From Spirosoma sp. KUDC1026 (GTDB lineage: Bacteria; Bacteroidota; Bacteroidia; Cytophagales; Spirosomataceae), in NCBI RefSeq assembly GCF_013375035.1, contig NZ_CP056032.1:2832001-2896000 (forward strand): a stretch of DNA of 64,000 bases. The letters run 5' to 3'. Positions 33,448 through 42,535 of the stretch are shown piece after piece; positions within the stretch are counted from its first letter, which is position 1, and every line of letters starts with the position of its first letter. The notes under the pieces were generated by a model that saw only the letters and a program-made list of their open reading frames with translations, had not been told where the DNA came from and made no database searches. Position numbers and translations under genes: made by a program.

Positions 33448-34537
33448 CCTGAAGCTGGTTGAGCGCTAACCAGCGGTGCAGCGGTCGCTCAATCCAGCTG
33501 TACAAGCCGTGTGCCAGGAGGACTAACGCGCCGAACAGTAGCCAGGTGTTGGCGAAAAGCCCCGTCCGGAGTAGTGCCCGACTGACCACGCCAACATGAA
33601 TTAGGTAGAAAGCGTACGAACTGCGACCCAGTGCCTGAAAAACCGGACTTGCCAGTACTCGCGAAAAAATAGAGTTCTCCCGCAACAAGCTTAGCAGTAG
33701 AGACACAATACCTACGGGCAGCAGGAGATTATACGTAACGAACTCGCTTAAGAGCCTGGCCGAATTGTCCGCAAAAACGGTGTAAACACACGCCTGCCAG
33801 ACAACGCAACTACTAATCAGAATTAAGCTGATCGCCAGGGCGTACTTACTGGTTGCTATCTGATTCGAGCGCCAGTTCCGGGCCAGCTGCATACCGATCA
33901 GAAACTCGAACGCTCGCCCGAAAAACGTATAAAACAGGACAAAAGGTAACGTAGCAAATAAGCCGTGACCGGCTGACTGACCTACTGTTGCCCACAGCAA
34001 CAGCCCCACGCTCAGCAGGATAACGGTAAGCCGAATAAGTCCCCAGCGATGCAGGGCAGTGAACAGCCAGGGGGCCAGCAAATAGAACGTCCACTCAACC
34101 GTCAAACTCCAGCTCTGGGCGATGCCGCTGAATTTACTCTCGTTGAAAAATCCCTTCAAGAGCGTCAGATTCAGTACTTGTTTCGGCAAATCCATTGGCT
34201 TCCCTGCCACATACTGTCCCCCGATCATAGCCACCAGCAGGAATAAGTAAAGCGGCATGAGCCGGGCGAAGCGCTGTTGCAGATATGCACGCCAGGACCA
34301 GCCTTGCCCGTTTACGTACGACCCGGCGTAGCGGTGATACATCAGAAAGCCACTCAGCACAAAAAAGACAGTAACGCCAATGTAGCCCTGCTGGAAGAGA
34401 TAATACGCGAACGTACCGGTCGGGGCCGGATTATAGTGGTGTAAAAAGACGCTGTAAGCCGCTAGCGCCCGCAGTCCGGTTAAAGCCGGCACGTACTGGG
34501 TTTCCCACGGCGTTGTATAAAAAGTCGGTAGGGTCAT
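33428..34537 (-). CDS. Acyltransferase family 3 membrane protein (OafA/YrhL type)
   Basis: 369 aa from ATG at 34537, which overlaps the PorU2-like stop codon as ATGA; that coupling favours this start over 34564. Ten or so membrane helices. The catalytic His of the family is in YSVFLHHYNP, and the RFARLMPLYLFLL and FFVLSGFLMY segments are typical. Transfers acetyl or other acyl groups to sugars of surface polysaccharide or lipid at the inner membrane. Substrate unknown. Confidence 0.9.
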   Translation of the reverse strand: MTLPTFYTTPWETQYVPALTGLRALAAYSVFLHHYNPAPTGTFAYYLFQQGYIGVTVFFVLSGFLMYHRYAGSYVNGQGWSWRAYLQQRFARLMPLYLFLLVAMIGGQYVAGKPMDLPKQVLNLTLLKGFFNESKFSGIAQSWSLTVEWTFYLLAPWLFTALHRWGLIRLTVILLSVGLLLWATVGQSAGHGLFATLPFVLFYTFFGRAFEFLIGMQLARNWRSNQIATSKYALAISLILISSCVVWQACVYTVFADNSARLLSEFVTYNLLLPVGIVSLLLSLLRENSIFSRVLASPVFQALGRSSYAFYLIHVGVVSRALLRTGLFANTWLLFGALVLLAHGLYSWIERPLHRWLALNQLQASPSIP

Positions 34538-37500
34538 CGGAGGAGTAGTAAACGCCCGCTCCACTCGGTAGAGCCAGACCAGGATGGAGAAACGTGGTCA
34601 ATCATCAGCCGGTAGACATACGCGCCTGCCGGGGCTGGATGCCCCGCGTCGGTTCGGCCGTCCCAGGGCCATTCGTTACGCCCGATTCGGGGCTGGACAG
34701 TCCAGTGCCGAATAGGCGTACCGGTCAGGTCGCAGATTGATACCGATAGTTTGTCGGGTGCCTGCTCGCCGGTTAGCTGACAGGAAAGAAGTACCTGTTC
34801 GCGAAACGGATTAGGGTAAGCCACAAGACTATTTAGTCGCTGTTCCCTAACAACCCGAAAGCTGACCTGGTAAGGCGCGGCCAGATTACCCACTACGTCG
34901 CTGGCCGTAACCAGCAGCTGATACGTGCCTTCCAAAAGGACCTTTGATGGATAGCGAATTCGAAAGATAGCATCATCAGATCCGGATAGAATCTGCGCAT
35001 TCCGCCAACTGAGTCGCTCTGGTCGGGATGCGCCGGGACGTAGTAAAAACAGCGATAATCCTACCGTATCCCGCCGGATAAGCGACCGATTGTTGTCGGC
35101 GACCAGAATATCAATCGCTGGCCAGGCCGACACAACGGCATCGTTGTCGATACGTGCCCCATCAACCGCCACTTCAAGCAGGGGACCCAGGCGGTCGGGT
35201 TGTACGGGTAGCGCCAGATCAAGCGTGTTGTTCAAAAACGAATACTCGGCCTGCAGGCGGGGATTCACGGTGATCACGACGCGGTTCAGACCCGGTAATT
35301 TCTCGGTTGGCAGACGACTAACGAAACGTATGGTATCGTTCGGCATCGGTGCTGCCATGCGCCACTGGGTTACCTGCGGACTGGCCAAACTACTGGCGTA
35401 AACCGTCTGGCGCACGAGCAGGGAATCAGAAAACAGGGCAGGGCTGAGGTTCGTAAACTGGGCCGGAATAGTGACTATATCGCCCTGCTCAACAGCCGAT
35501 GGTAACGAACCCGTTAACCACAGTTGCCCCTCGGGAAGATAATCCTCGGGGAGAGAGCCCTCTGGGGACGCGCTGGGCTGACTACCAGGTACATAGACAA
35601 ACGATCCGGTCGACCAGGCGGTTGAGTCACTGGACAAATCAGCCCGACGAACCCGCCAGAAATACGTCTGATTGGAGCGGGGTGGCAGATGGGCCTGATA
35701 CGTGATGAGGCCACTGGCCGTCAGACGCTGAACCTGCCTGAACGGACTTGAAAACTGGTTCGTACTATCCAGTTCCAGCACAAACGGGTGTAGAGCATCG
35801 CCGGCATACTGCGCCGTTAGCCGAATATTGGGTTGACTGATCCTCCCGCCCAAAGGCGGATAGATCAGCGTTGGGCGCGGACTTGCCAACGTTATTTCGA
35901 TCGTTGCCAAATTGTTGGATCGATTGGCTTCCGGCGATTGCGCTGTCGTTTGCAGATCGCCCGGATTTACGGTTACCGTAAACTGATTCAGCCCGGTGGC
36001 ATCGTGCTGGTTGGGGAAAATCAGACTAAGCGTATCGCTGTAGGCAACCGTTCTGGGCCATATCGTCGTGAACACGCCAGTCTCCTGCCCATTCGTCGAC
36101 CGACGGACCTGAATAGGCAACTGCCCCGGCCGATACAGACCGGTATTCTGCACCACAACGCGCAGCCGTACCAAATCGCTTTCGGTCGTGAGCGGGTGAT
36201 TATCGCTATCCGTAATCGTTATCCCACGGGCTGTTACGGCGTAATCGGGCGTTTGAAATGGGAAAAGCCGAATGGCCGGGTCGCCCTGCAAGACCATTTG
36301 CTGACAATTGGCCAGATTCCAGCCGGTGGAATCGTGACGGAGTGTTCGGCGGATGGTTTCCTGCTGCAGCTGCCCAATAGATTTAGCCAGTTGCGTACTG
36401 TCCGATAGCAGGTCATAGAACGTACTGCTGTACCGATTCAGGTAATCGACGTAGCCGAGGTGACTGTGGGCGATGGCGGCAATAGCCCCCCGATCCGGCG
36501 TCAAAACCCAGTCGGTGGTGAGCGTTGGACGGCCAAAAAAGAAATTGCCAATGGCGCACCCGTTTATCAGCAGCAGCGGATATCGTCCTTTATTACGGTA
36601 TCCCAGTGCGTCGTTGGAGCAGAAACCAATGTCCAGATCGGTTACGTCCAGCCCCGAATGCCCGAAAAAGGTCATCAACCCAACCCCTTCGTTGACGGGC
36701 TGCGCTACGTTAATTGCTTCGACAAGATTGTCTGTCTGCTTGGTCAGGGTAGTGATGTGGCCCCCCAGGCTATACATACTAATTTTCTCCCGATAGGCGT
36801 CGACCAGCGAGCGAAAGACGGCAGCCTCGCCCGGCGTAGTCCCACCGCTCAGGTGCAGCACGTTTTTTCGCCACAAACCGGCTGGTTGCGACTCGTATTC
36901 CTTCACCTTATTCAGGTAATTCACGACGTCCTGCGGGGTACCCGCGTTCACGCGGCCGGTGGGTACCGCCGGTACGTCGTTGGGAGCATTGCCCAGACCG
37001 CTCGTGAATGGCACATCGGAGCCGGGAAAACCGTAGGTCATCACCAGATCGAGCGTGGCTTGCCGGGAATCGCGCCGAATGCCGGGCGTACTGCGACTTC
37101 GCCCTAGTAGGAGCAGGTATTGAGGCTGTTTGCTGGCGTTGTTGCTCTGCTGGACTAACTGAGTCATAAACCGCCTGATGGCCAGCGGATGCCGTTCACC
37201 ATAGCTGTACTGGTCGATGAGCTGCTGCATCGTCACCGTCAACGTATCGAATCCGCCACCCGCGGTCGACGCCCGGTACGCAGCGTAATCCTGAACGGGG
37301 TCGGCAGTGGTGTTGGTCGGTTGACGAAGGGTTTCGTGCGTGACGATGACATACGTGGGACGGCGGCTGGACCAGTCGACAAAACGAACGGGCCGAATTG
37401 CCGGAACGCTCACGTACTGACTTACCATCAGCAGCGTTCGGGCTGTTCGCGTATCGCGGAGTATGAGTCGCGTGGTATCCGGCGAAACGCGGCTTGTTCC

Positions 37501-38565
37501 CACGCGGACAGGATTGTCAGGGTTAGAAACATCCCAGAATTGAGCGCTCGTCGGAACGTTGACGAGATCCAGTCGGGAGCGCCCACTAGAGTTAGGAGCC
37601 AGGTGGAACAGACGTATTGTCTCATTATTGGCATTGAACTGTTGCGGGTATTGCAGCCGGAGGTAAGAAACGGAATATCGATCCGTAGTGGCCAGGCTAT
37701 CGCCCCGCGACACGGTCGAAATCGTCAGGCCACCATCAACTGCTACGTTGTTCCAGGGGACGCTGGCAGTCAGACGGGCATTGTCGTAGCGGGCGAACGT
37801 CACGGAGCCCAACTGCCGTGGCGAGTTGGTCCCGGTCAAGCACTCAACCAGATGAGGAGTGTAATCCCGGCCGACCAGCAGGAGGTCAAGCTGGGGGCTG
37901 GGACCATCGCGGACGGCATTCGTCAACGTAAACCGGTTTGAAAACGGCTTGTCTTTCTGCTGAATAACGCCGGTGTATCCCTCGCCCGCTTCGTAATGGC
38001 TGTACTCAATTTTGGGCGGAATCCCCGCCCCATAACCCGGATACGTATCGGTGAACAACCGTAACTCATCAGCCCAATAGTACGGTTCGGGGGTGAGTTT
38101 GGCATAATCCGTATCCCAATACGTCGCCATGCGCCGGCCGGGCCTACCATCCAGCCGCCAGGTCAGAAAATAGGCTGTTGTGTCGTTGAACAGGCTGTAA
38201 TACGGATGCGGCTGGGCGGTGGTGGGACGGTAGAGTAATGAGTCAGGAGCACCGTCGTTGGCTTGGCCGTAAAATTCCAGAAAATCGGTTGTGTCGAAGC
38301 GATGGTCGGTTTCACCGTCTACATAAATGGCCTGTTCGACACCCCGGTGAAAAAGTTGAATCGTTGTCGGGTCGATGGTAGTGATGGGAAGACCCACCCG
38401 GTTAAGCTCGGCTGGAGTGATTCGGTAGATCCCGTTCTGGGCAACGGGAATCTTGACATACGCCTGTTTGTAGTTGATCCACTCATTGCCGGTGGGCAAT
38501 GGCTGCGCCGAAAGCTGGCGAAAACAGCCGGTCAGGCAAAGAAATCCAAGAATGATACGGTACAT
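34534..38565 (-). CDS. PorU2-like C25 family cysteine peptidase / type IX secretion sortase
   Basis: 1343 aa, exported (signal ending near FRQLSAQ). The gingipain-like C25 domain is in the middle: catalytic His in MTFFGHSGLDVTD and Cys in LLINGCAIGNFFFG. Beta-sandwich domains before and after resemble PorU, the sortase that cleaves and attaches cargo of the type IX secretion system. The C-terminus has an AYPNPF block with FlgD-like Ig fold (PAPAGAYVYRL). Such PorU2 proteins occur in Cytophagales besides PorU itself. Likely works at the outer membrane on cargo such as the M28 peptidase. The first gene of a pair with the acyltransferase. Confidence 0.87.
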   Translation of the reverse strand: MYRIILGFLCLTGCFRQLSAQPLPTGNEWINYKQAYVKIPVAQNGIYRITPAELNRVGLPITTIDPTTIQLFHRGVEQAIYVDGETDHRFDTTDFLEFYGQANDGAPDSLLYRPTTAQPHPYYSLFNDTTAYFLTWRLDGRPGRRMATYWDTDYAKLTPEPYYWADELRLFTDTYPGYGAGIPPKIEYSHYEAGEGYTGVIQQKDKPFSNRFTLTNAVRDGPSPQLDLLLVGRDYTPHLVECLTGTNSPRQLGSVTFARYDNARLTASVPWNNVAVDGGLTISTVSRGDSLATTDRYSVSYLRLQYPQQFNANNETIRLFHLAPNSSGRSRLDLVNVPTSAQFWDVSNPDNPVRVGTSRVSPDTTRLILRDTRTARTLLMVSQYVSVPAIRPVRFVDWSSRRPTYVIVTHETLRQPTNTTADPVQDYAAYRASTAGGGFDTLTVTMQQLIDQYSYGERHPLAIRRFMTQLVQQSNNASKQPQYLLLLGRSRSTPGIRRDSRQATLDLVMTYGFPGSDVPFTSGLGNAPNDVPAVPTGRVNAGTPQDVVNYLNKVKEYESQPAGLWRKNVLHLSGGTTPGEAAVFRSLVDAYREKISMYSLGGHITTLTKQTDNLVEAINVAQPVNEGVGLMTFFGHSGLDVTDLDIGFCSNDALGYRNKGRYPLLLINGCAIGNFFFGRPTLTTDWVLTPDRGAIAAIAHSHLGYVDYLNRYSSTFYDLLSDSTQLAKSIGQLQQETIRRTLRHDSTGWNLANCQQMVLQGDPAIRLFPFQTPDYAVTARGITITDSDNHPLTTESDLVRLRVVVQNTGLYRPGQLPIQVRRSTNGQETGVFTTIWPRTVAYSDTLSLIFPNQHDATGLNQFTVTVNPGDLQTTAQSPEANRSNNLATIEITLASPRPTLIYPPLGGRISQPNIRLTAQYAGDALHPFVLELDSTNQFSSPFRQVQRLTASGLITYQAHLPPRSNQTYFWRVRRADLSSDSTAWSTGSFVYVPGSQPSASPEGSLPEDYLPEGQLWLTGSLPSAVEQGDIVTIPAQFTNLSPALFSDSLLVRQTVYASSLASPQVTQWRMAAPMPNDTIRFVSRLPTEKLPGLNRVVITVNPRLQAEYSFLNNTLDLALPVQPDRLGPLLEVAVDGARIDNDAVVSAWPAIDILVADNNRSLIRRDTVGLSLFLLRPGASRPERLSWRNAQILSGSDDAIFRIRYPSKVLLEGTYQLLVTASDVVGNLAAPYQVSFRVVREQRLNSLVAYPNPFREQVLLSCQLTGEQAPDKLSVSICDLTGTPIRHWTVQPRIGRNEWPWDGRTDAGHPAPAGAYVYRLMIDHVSPSWSGSTEWSGRLLLLR

Positions 38566-38682
38566 GACGGACGGTGAGATTCGTTAAATGTACGCATCTC
38601 ATCAAGCCGGAGACAAAAACTTTATCGGATATTAACTAACTGGTTAGTAGTAGTTTGTCTATTGGTTAGCTTGGCTAGCCGG

Positions 38683-39024
38683 TCAGATTGCCTGTACCGT
38701 TACCTGCATGGGCTGCTTGACTGAAATCGGGGTGATCGAGTTTCGACTGGTCGATAATAAATCGCCCGGCTTCGGCTGGCGGCTACCATCCAGACTAACG
38801 TGAACCCACAGCGCCAGGCTCGTAGCGGCATCCCAGTTGGGTACAGATATACTAAACGGGATCAATTCGCCAGGAACCAGCGGTACCCCTGCAATGAGCT
38901 CCTGGGCGATACGTATCGATGGGGCATCGAGCCGGGAAACGTCCCGAATCTCGATGCGTACCACCGTTGCCGTACGCCTTGGCGTATTGGTCGGAAGCAG
39001 AATATTACCGGTAAGCAGGTTCAT
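38683..39024 (-). CDS. YbaY-like small beta-sandwich protein without signal peptide
   Basis: 113 aa from ATG at 39024, which is inside the last codons of the ATP-grasp gene (20-base overlap). Longer in-frame extension to 39186 would run fully through the ATP-grasp gene and is rejected. The residues VVRIEIRDVSRLDAPSIRIA, then IPFSISVPNW, then LALWVHVSLDG follow the pattern of the YbaY lipoprotein domain. Unlike YbaY there is no signal peptide or lipobox, so it should be cytosolic. Third gene of the peptidase/ATP-grasp unit; role unknown. Confidence 0.75.
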   Translation of the reverse strand: MNLLTGNILLPTNTPRRTATVVRIEIRDVSRLDAPSIRIAQELIAGVPLVPGELIPFSISVPNWDAATSLALWVHVSLDGSRQPKPGDLLSTSRNSITPISVKQPMQVTVQAI

Positions 39025-39988
39025 AAGCGCGTTGATTCGGTACCGTAACCCGGTCAAAAGCCGCCAGGTAATCGGCCATTGCCTGCGTAATGGGCAGGCC
39101 CGTATGCTGTTCCGCAAATAACCATTGCCCCGCTGGGTTGACTTCCAGGAAAAAATATTCGCCCGCGTCAGTACGTCGCATGTCAATAGCGCCGTAATCC
39201 AGACCGAGCCGACGCTGTAACGCGAGGAGTTGCTGCTTCAGTTTGATCGGCAACTCAACCGCCCTGACAACCGATTCGCCAACAACCATCCGCATGTCGA
39301 CGGGGTACGACGTTTTCCGGGCGTCGATCTCGGCGGCAAAAAGCTGGTCGCCAATTACGGTGATTCGCAGGTCAACGCCTTTGATGTACTCCTGAAAAAT
39401 GACCGGCGCAAACCGTACCAGCTCCAGCCGGTCAACGTCTTCCTGCTCAATCAGCCGGGTTTCGCGCCAATCTTCGAAGCTGGCCAGAAACGCCTTGAAC
39501 ACGGTTTTGCCCACGCCAACCGTATTGATAAAGGACCGGGCTTCTTCGGGTTGGTTTGTGACCACCGTACGGGGCATTTTGAGTCCAACCTGCTGCGCAA
39601 CGGCCCATTGGTAGGGTTTGTGGTGGGCGGCATCGTCGGCGGCACGCGGATTCACCCAGCGGCAGGGGAGGGCGTCCAGAATGCCGTTGATAGCCTGCCC
39701 CGTTTCGCTGAGGACAAAAGGGCGCATGGCAGCGCTCACCGCATCATCGACGGTGAAGGGCGTAACCCGGCGCCACCAGCCCACCGTTGCCTGCCGCAGA
39801 TCAATCGGGCCATCAGTACCATCGACGTAATAGGCCGGTTCGCCGTTCACCGACCAGGTGAACGTCATGCTTTTTCGGGCGGGAAAATCAGCGAGATCGA
39901 CCAGCGTTACCTCATGCCCCTGCTCGGTAAGACGCTGCACGACAGCACCTGTATGCTCTTCATCGGGATACGATATGACTAAAATCAT
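39005..39988 (-). CDS. ATP-grasp ligase of the MvdC/MvdD (graspetide maturase) type
   Basis: 327 aa. The N-terminal pre-ATP domain (1-120) has the MvdD-like WWRRVTPF segment; the ATP-grasp core has Lys in KTVFKAF (~165-171), FQEYIKG (198-204), Mg-binding Asp269 in GAIDM, and Glu282/Asn284 in LEVNPAGQWLF, all intact. The end EQHTGLPI is the usual family tail. MvdC/MvdD enzymes join Ser/Thr or Lys to Asp/Glu side chains in graspetides. The gene follows the metallopeptidase by 34 bases and overlaps the YbaY-like gene. No short precursor peptide is seen, so the peptidase itself is the candidate substrate. Also possible: a RimK-like ligase with another target. Confidence 0.87.
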   Translation of the reverse strand: MILVISYPDEEHTGAVVQRLTEQGHEVTLVDLADFPARKSMTFTWSVNGEPAYYVDGTDGPIDLRQATVGWWRRVTPFTVDDAVSAAMRPFVLSETGQAINGILDALPCRWVNPRAADDAAHHKPYQWAVAQQVGLKMPRTVVTNQPEEARSFINTVGVGKTVFKAFLASFEDWRETRLIEQEDVDRLELVRFAPVIFQEYIKGVDLRITVIGDQLFAAEIDARKTSYPVDMRMVVGESVVRAVELPIKLKQQLLALQRRLGLDYGAIDMRRTDAGEYFFLEVNPAGQWLFAEQHTGLPITQAMADYLAAFDRVTVPNQRAYEPAYR

Positions 39989-40022
39989 CCGTCTGTTAGT
40001 TAAGGATTGGAAATAATACCGG

Positions 40023-41279
40023 CTACATCGTTCCCGGTTGGGTGTCGTTCAGCGCCTGCACCGTTGCGTCGTAAGCGGCTACGAGCTGGGCGTGCTGCTG
40101 TTCGGATTGGCTGATGGCCGTCAGCAGTTCCTGTGCCTGCAGGGACAACTGCGTGCTCAGATCGACGGGTGTTCCGTCGCCCACGTTGACCCGGCTTGGT
40201 CCGGCCAGAATGAACGGGGAAGCGGCCGGATTAAGCGTACCCGACAACTGACCCGGGAGGACAACCTGACCGATTCCCGGCTGGGTAATCTGCTCGACCA
40301 GCGTACCGCCAATGGGATCGCGCCCTACTTCTTTGATTGTAATCGGGTCCTGAATAAGGTCTTTGCGAACTTCCTTGATCGTAACAACCGGATCGCGAAT
40401 CGGGTCTTTCCGTATCTCCTTGATGGTGACCGGGTCCTGAATGGGATCTTTACCAACTTCTTTGATCGTGACGGAGGGGCGAGGGTACATCAAATGCACG
40501 CCGTTAATGTCGCCCGCCGACAGACCACTACGCTGCCCCATCACAACGCCCGCCGGGATTGTCTGTAGGGGAATAATGGTGGCCTGTCCGTTGATGGAAA
40601 AGGCATTAGCCGGGTAGTGCATGATCGAGCCGTAGTCGTACGCGCCCAGATCGTCGCCATCGGCAATGTGCTGGTCGAAGTTGTGCTGCATGGACGGGTC
40701 AATATTTGCCCAGACGATCTGCACAAACGAATTCCGGTCTTCGCGGCTTTGTTCGTGCCAGAGACCAACCGTATGGCCGGTTTCGTGGATGGCGTTGCCG
40801 GTGCTGCAACTATCGCCCAGCGTAATGATCTGCATGCCACCCCGGCGCCCTACCTGCGACGAGCAGCCCCCGCCACTCTGGTAACGGACATAGTCCGGGA
40901 ACTGGCTGGCGTTAGAAGCCGTACGTAACACGAACCGAATCCGGGTGTTGGCTTCCCAGTGGGCAATAGCGTCGGTGACCCGCTGCTGGTTAGGCAGACC
41001 GGGGGCAATCTCGTACGGAATGGTCGCATTGGCCCAGCGGAACTGCGTACCGTTTGGGCTGGTGATGCCGATGGACTGCAGCACAATACCGTTGTCGGCC
41101 TGCGCCTTGATTTCGTCGATGGGGCCGAGGATAATGTCGCCTTCGAAGATCGCCAGACCGTCGACTTCGGCGTACTGCAACCCCTTGTTGACAAACGTGG
41201 GCCCTGTAATCAGGGCTGTTCCCGCAATGGGGCCGGATCGTTGCTCACCGTGTGGCTCCGCTACTTTCTGTGTTTTCAT
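40023..41279 (-). CDS. Astacin-like M12A metallopeptidase with C-terminal tandem repeats
   Basis: 418 aa. The M12A catalytic domain covers ~75-268: zinc motif HETGHTVGLWHE at residues 165-176, Met-turn SIMHYP at 218-223, and cysteines C139 and C158 as in astacins. A VDGLAIFEGDI segment (39-49) resembles a bacterial astacin propeptide. Then come four 14-residue repeats (270-326) of the form TIKEVxKDPIxDP, a PGIGQVVLPG linker, and a helical C-terminus (~375-412). There is no signal peptide, unusual for a secreted-type protease. First gene of the unit with the ATP-grasp ligase. Confidence 0.88.
   Translation of the reverse strand: MKTQKVAEPHGEQRSGPIAGTALITGPTFVNKGLQYAEVDGLAIFEGDIILGPIDEIKAQADNGIVLQSIGITSPNGTQFRWANATIPYEIAPGLPNQQRVTDAIAHWEANTRIRFVLRTASNASQFPDYVRYQSGGGCSSQVGRRGGMQIITLGDSCSTGNAIHETGHTVGLWHEQSREDRNSFVQIVWANIDPSMQHNFDQHIADGDDLGAYDYGSIMHYPANAFSINGQATIIPLQTIPAGVVMGQRSGLSAGDINGVHLMYPRPSVTIKEVGKDPIQDPVTIKEIRKDPIRDPVVTIKEVRKDLIQDPITIKEVGRDPIGGTLVEQITQPGIGQVVLPGQLSGTLNPAASPFILAGPSRVNVGDGTPVDLSTQLSLQAQELLTAISQSEQQHAQLVAAYDATVQALNDTQPGTM
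40302..40472 (-). repeat. Tandem 14-residue repeat region inside the metallopeptidase gene
   Basis: Encodes four units: VTIKEVGKDPIQDP, VTIKEIRKDPIRDP, (V)VTIKEVRKDLIQDP, ITIKEVGRDPIGGT at residues 270-326. Thr, Lys, Glu and Asp positions are kept in every unit except for one Lys-to-Arg change and the degenerate end of the fourth; other positions vary. Confidence 0.9.
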
Positions 41280-41487
41280 GAACGATTACATTTATGGGTT
41301 GGGTTTACTGAATAATTTTTTGTTCGTTGCCAGGTAACTGACTGCTGGCCAGTCAATTGATGGTAGGCGGAACAATGGTACAGAAATTACGTAGTGCATT
41401 GGTCTACTGTTGAGCAAACGGTCGGAGCGCTGAGAGAACGGTAAATTCCAAACACTACAAAGCTTCTGAACCTGAGCGTATGGCGCA

Positions 41488-41522
41488 CAAAAAAGCCGCG
41501 TTCAGACTAAACTGACGCGGCT
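41488..41522 (-). terminator. Rho-independent terminator of the TPR gene
   Basis: Read on the minus strand: stem AGCCGCG/CGCGGCT (41516-41522 with 41494-41500), extended by a TCAG/CTGA pairing, followed by TTTTTT. It sits 58 bases past the TPR gene stop. The rest of the 300-base gap to the peptidase start holds no gene. Confidence 0.87.
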
Positions 41523-41579
41523 GATGTTAACAAGCCTGACACCACAGTAAACTCGGCGGATGGTCCAGAATTAACGGAT

Positions 41580-42446
41580 CTACGCCTGGGTTTTGCGGAG
41601 CATACTGCCAATGAAACTGCCTACGAAGGTGAGCCCGATGGAGCCGAACAGACTAAACGCCTGCACGTCCCGGTGAATGCTCTCCTGATTGCCTCCCAGC
41701 ACGACGTAATACCCGATCAGCAGGACAAACGTCTGCAGGATAGCCAGCGACCAGCCCTTGCGTGGTTCGAGAAAGCCAATACCCATGGCCGAACTGGCCG
41801 CCCATAAATACGGCCAGTGAATGACGGAACTGGCTTTGATGATGATCAGCAGGATAATCCCCGACAGCAGGACCAGTCCGGCATTCAGGGTAAACTGACG
41901 ATCAAAAAAAGACCGGCGACCAACCGGGACAACGTTTTGCTGAGCGGCCTGTGCCGCTTCGATCTGCTCGGCACGGGTCAGATCCTGCCGGGCCTCTTCC
42001 GGGTGGTTGAGATGCTGCCGGGTCTTACTGCGCCAGCGAAAGGGTTCCGCCTGGGTACCCTGCGAGTAAAAAACGGCTTTATCGAAATCGTTGAACGCTT
42101 TATCGTAACTCTGCTGGCTGAAATGGATTTTACCGCTCTCCAGATGCAGCCCCGTAATGGTATCATCGTAACTTTTACCGGTATTCAGATCCGACAGAGC
42201 AGACGTAATATCTCCCTGGGCCCGGTAGCAGCGGGCCCGGTACAGAAAAGCAACCGGCGATTTTGCTTTCGTCTGAATATCGCGGGTGAAATACCTGATG
42301 GCCTCACCGTACTGCTGATTGTCGAACAACGTAACGCCTTCGTGCAATCGATCGACCTCTTTTTCGGCTTCAGTACGCTGATCGGCATAGTAGCGAAGGT
42401 AAATGATATAGCCAACGAAAGAGGCTACGACAAGAAACTCAAGCAT
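41580..42446 (-). CDS. Membrane-anchored tetratricopeptide repeat protein
   Basis: 288 aa. One N-terminal membrane helix (1-18) precedes about three to four TPR units (~30-155, e.g. AVAFLYRARCYRAQGDITSAL with alternating A/Y positions, FNDFDKAVFYSQG). The C-terminal ~100 residues hold about four hydrophobic segments (LNAGLVLLSGIILLI and following). TPRs bind partner proteins. Divergent from padR. No clear functional partner. Confidence 0.78.
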   Translation of the reverse strand: MLEFLVVASFVGYIIYLRYYADQRTEAEKEVDRLHEGVTLFDNQQYGEAIRYFTRDIQTKAKSPVAFLYRARCYRAQGDITSALSDLNTGKSYDDTITGLHLESGKIHFSQQSYDKAFNDFDKAVFYSQGTQAEPFRWRSKTRQHLNHPEEARQDLTRAEQIEAAQAAQQNVVPVGRRSFFDRQFTLNAGLVLLSGIILLIIIKASSVIHWPYLWAASSAMGIGFLEPRKGWSLAILQTFVLLIGYYVVLGGNQESIHRDVQAFSLFGSIGLTFVGSFIGSMLRKTQA

Positions 42447-42535
42447 AAGCTGGAATAAGTGCGTGTATCAACAGTAACTATTACCGTTCATCCCTGGTTT
42501 CCGACCACTGTCCCCAAAAACAAATAGTTTTTATA

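Noticed and set aside
37189..37941. 250-aa and other long plus-strand ORFs opposite the PorU2-like gene
   Set aside because: Several long antisense frames arise from codon bias; none has a domain, signal or promoter.
40302..40472. CRISPR or DNA satellite
   Set aside because: The repeats are in a coding frame, diverge at the DNA level and have no spacers.
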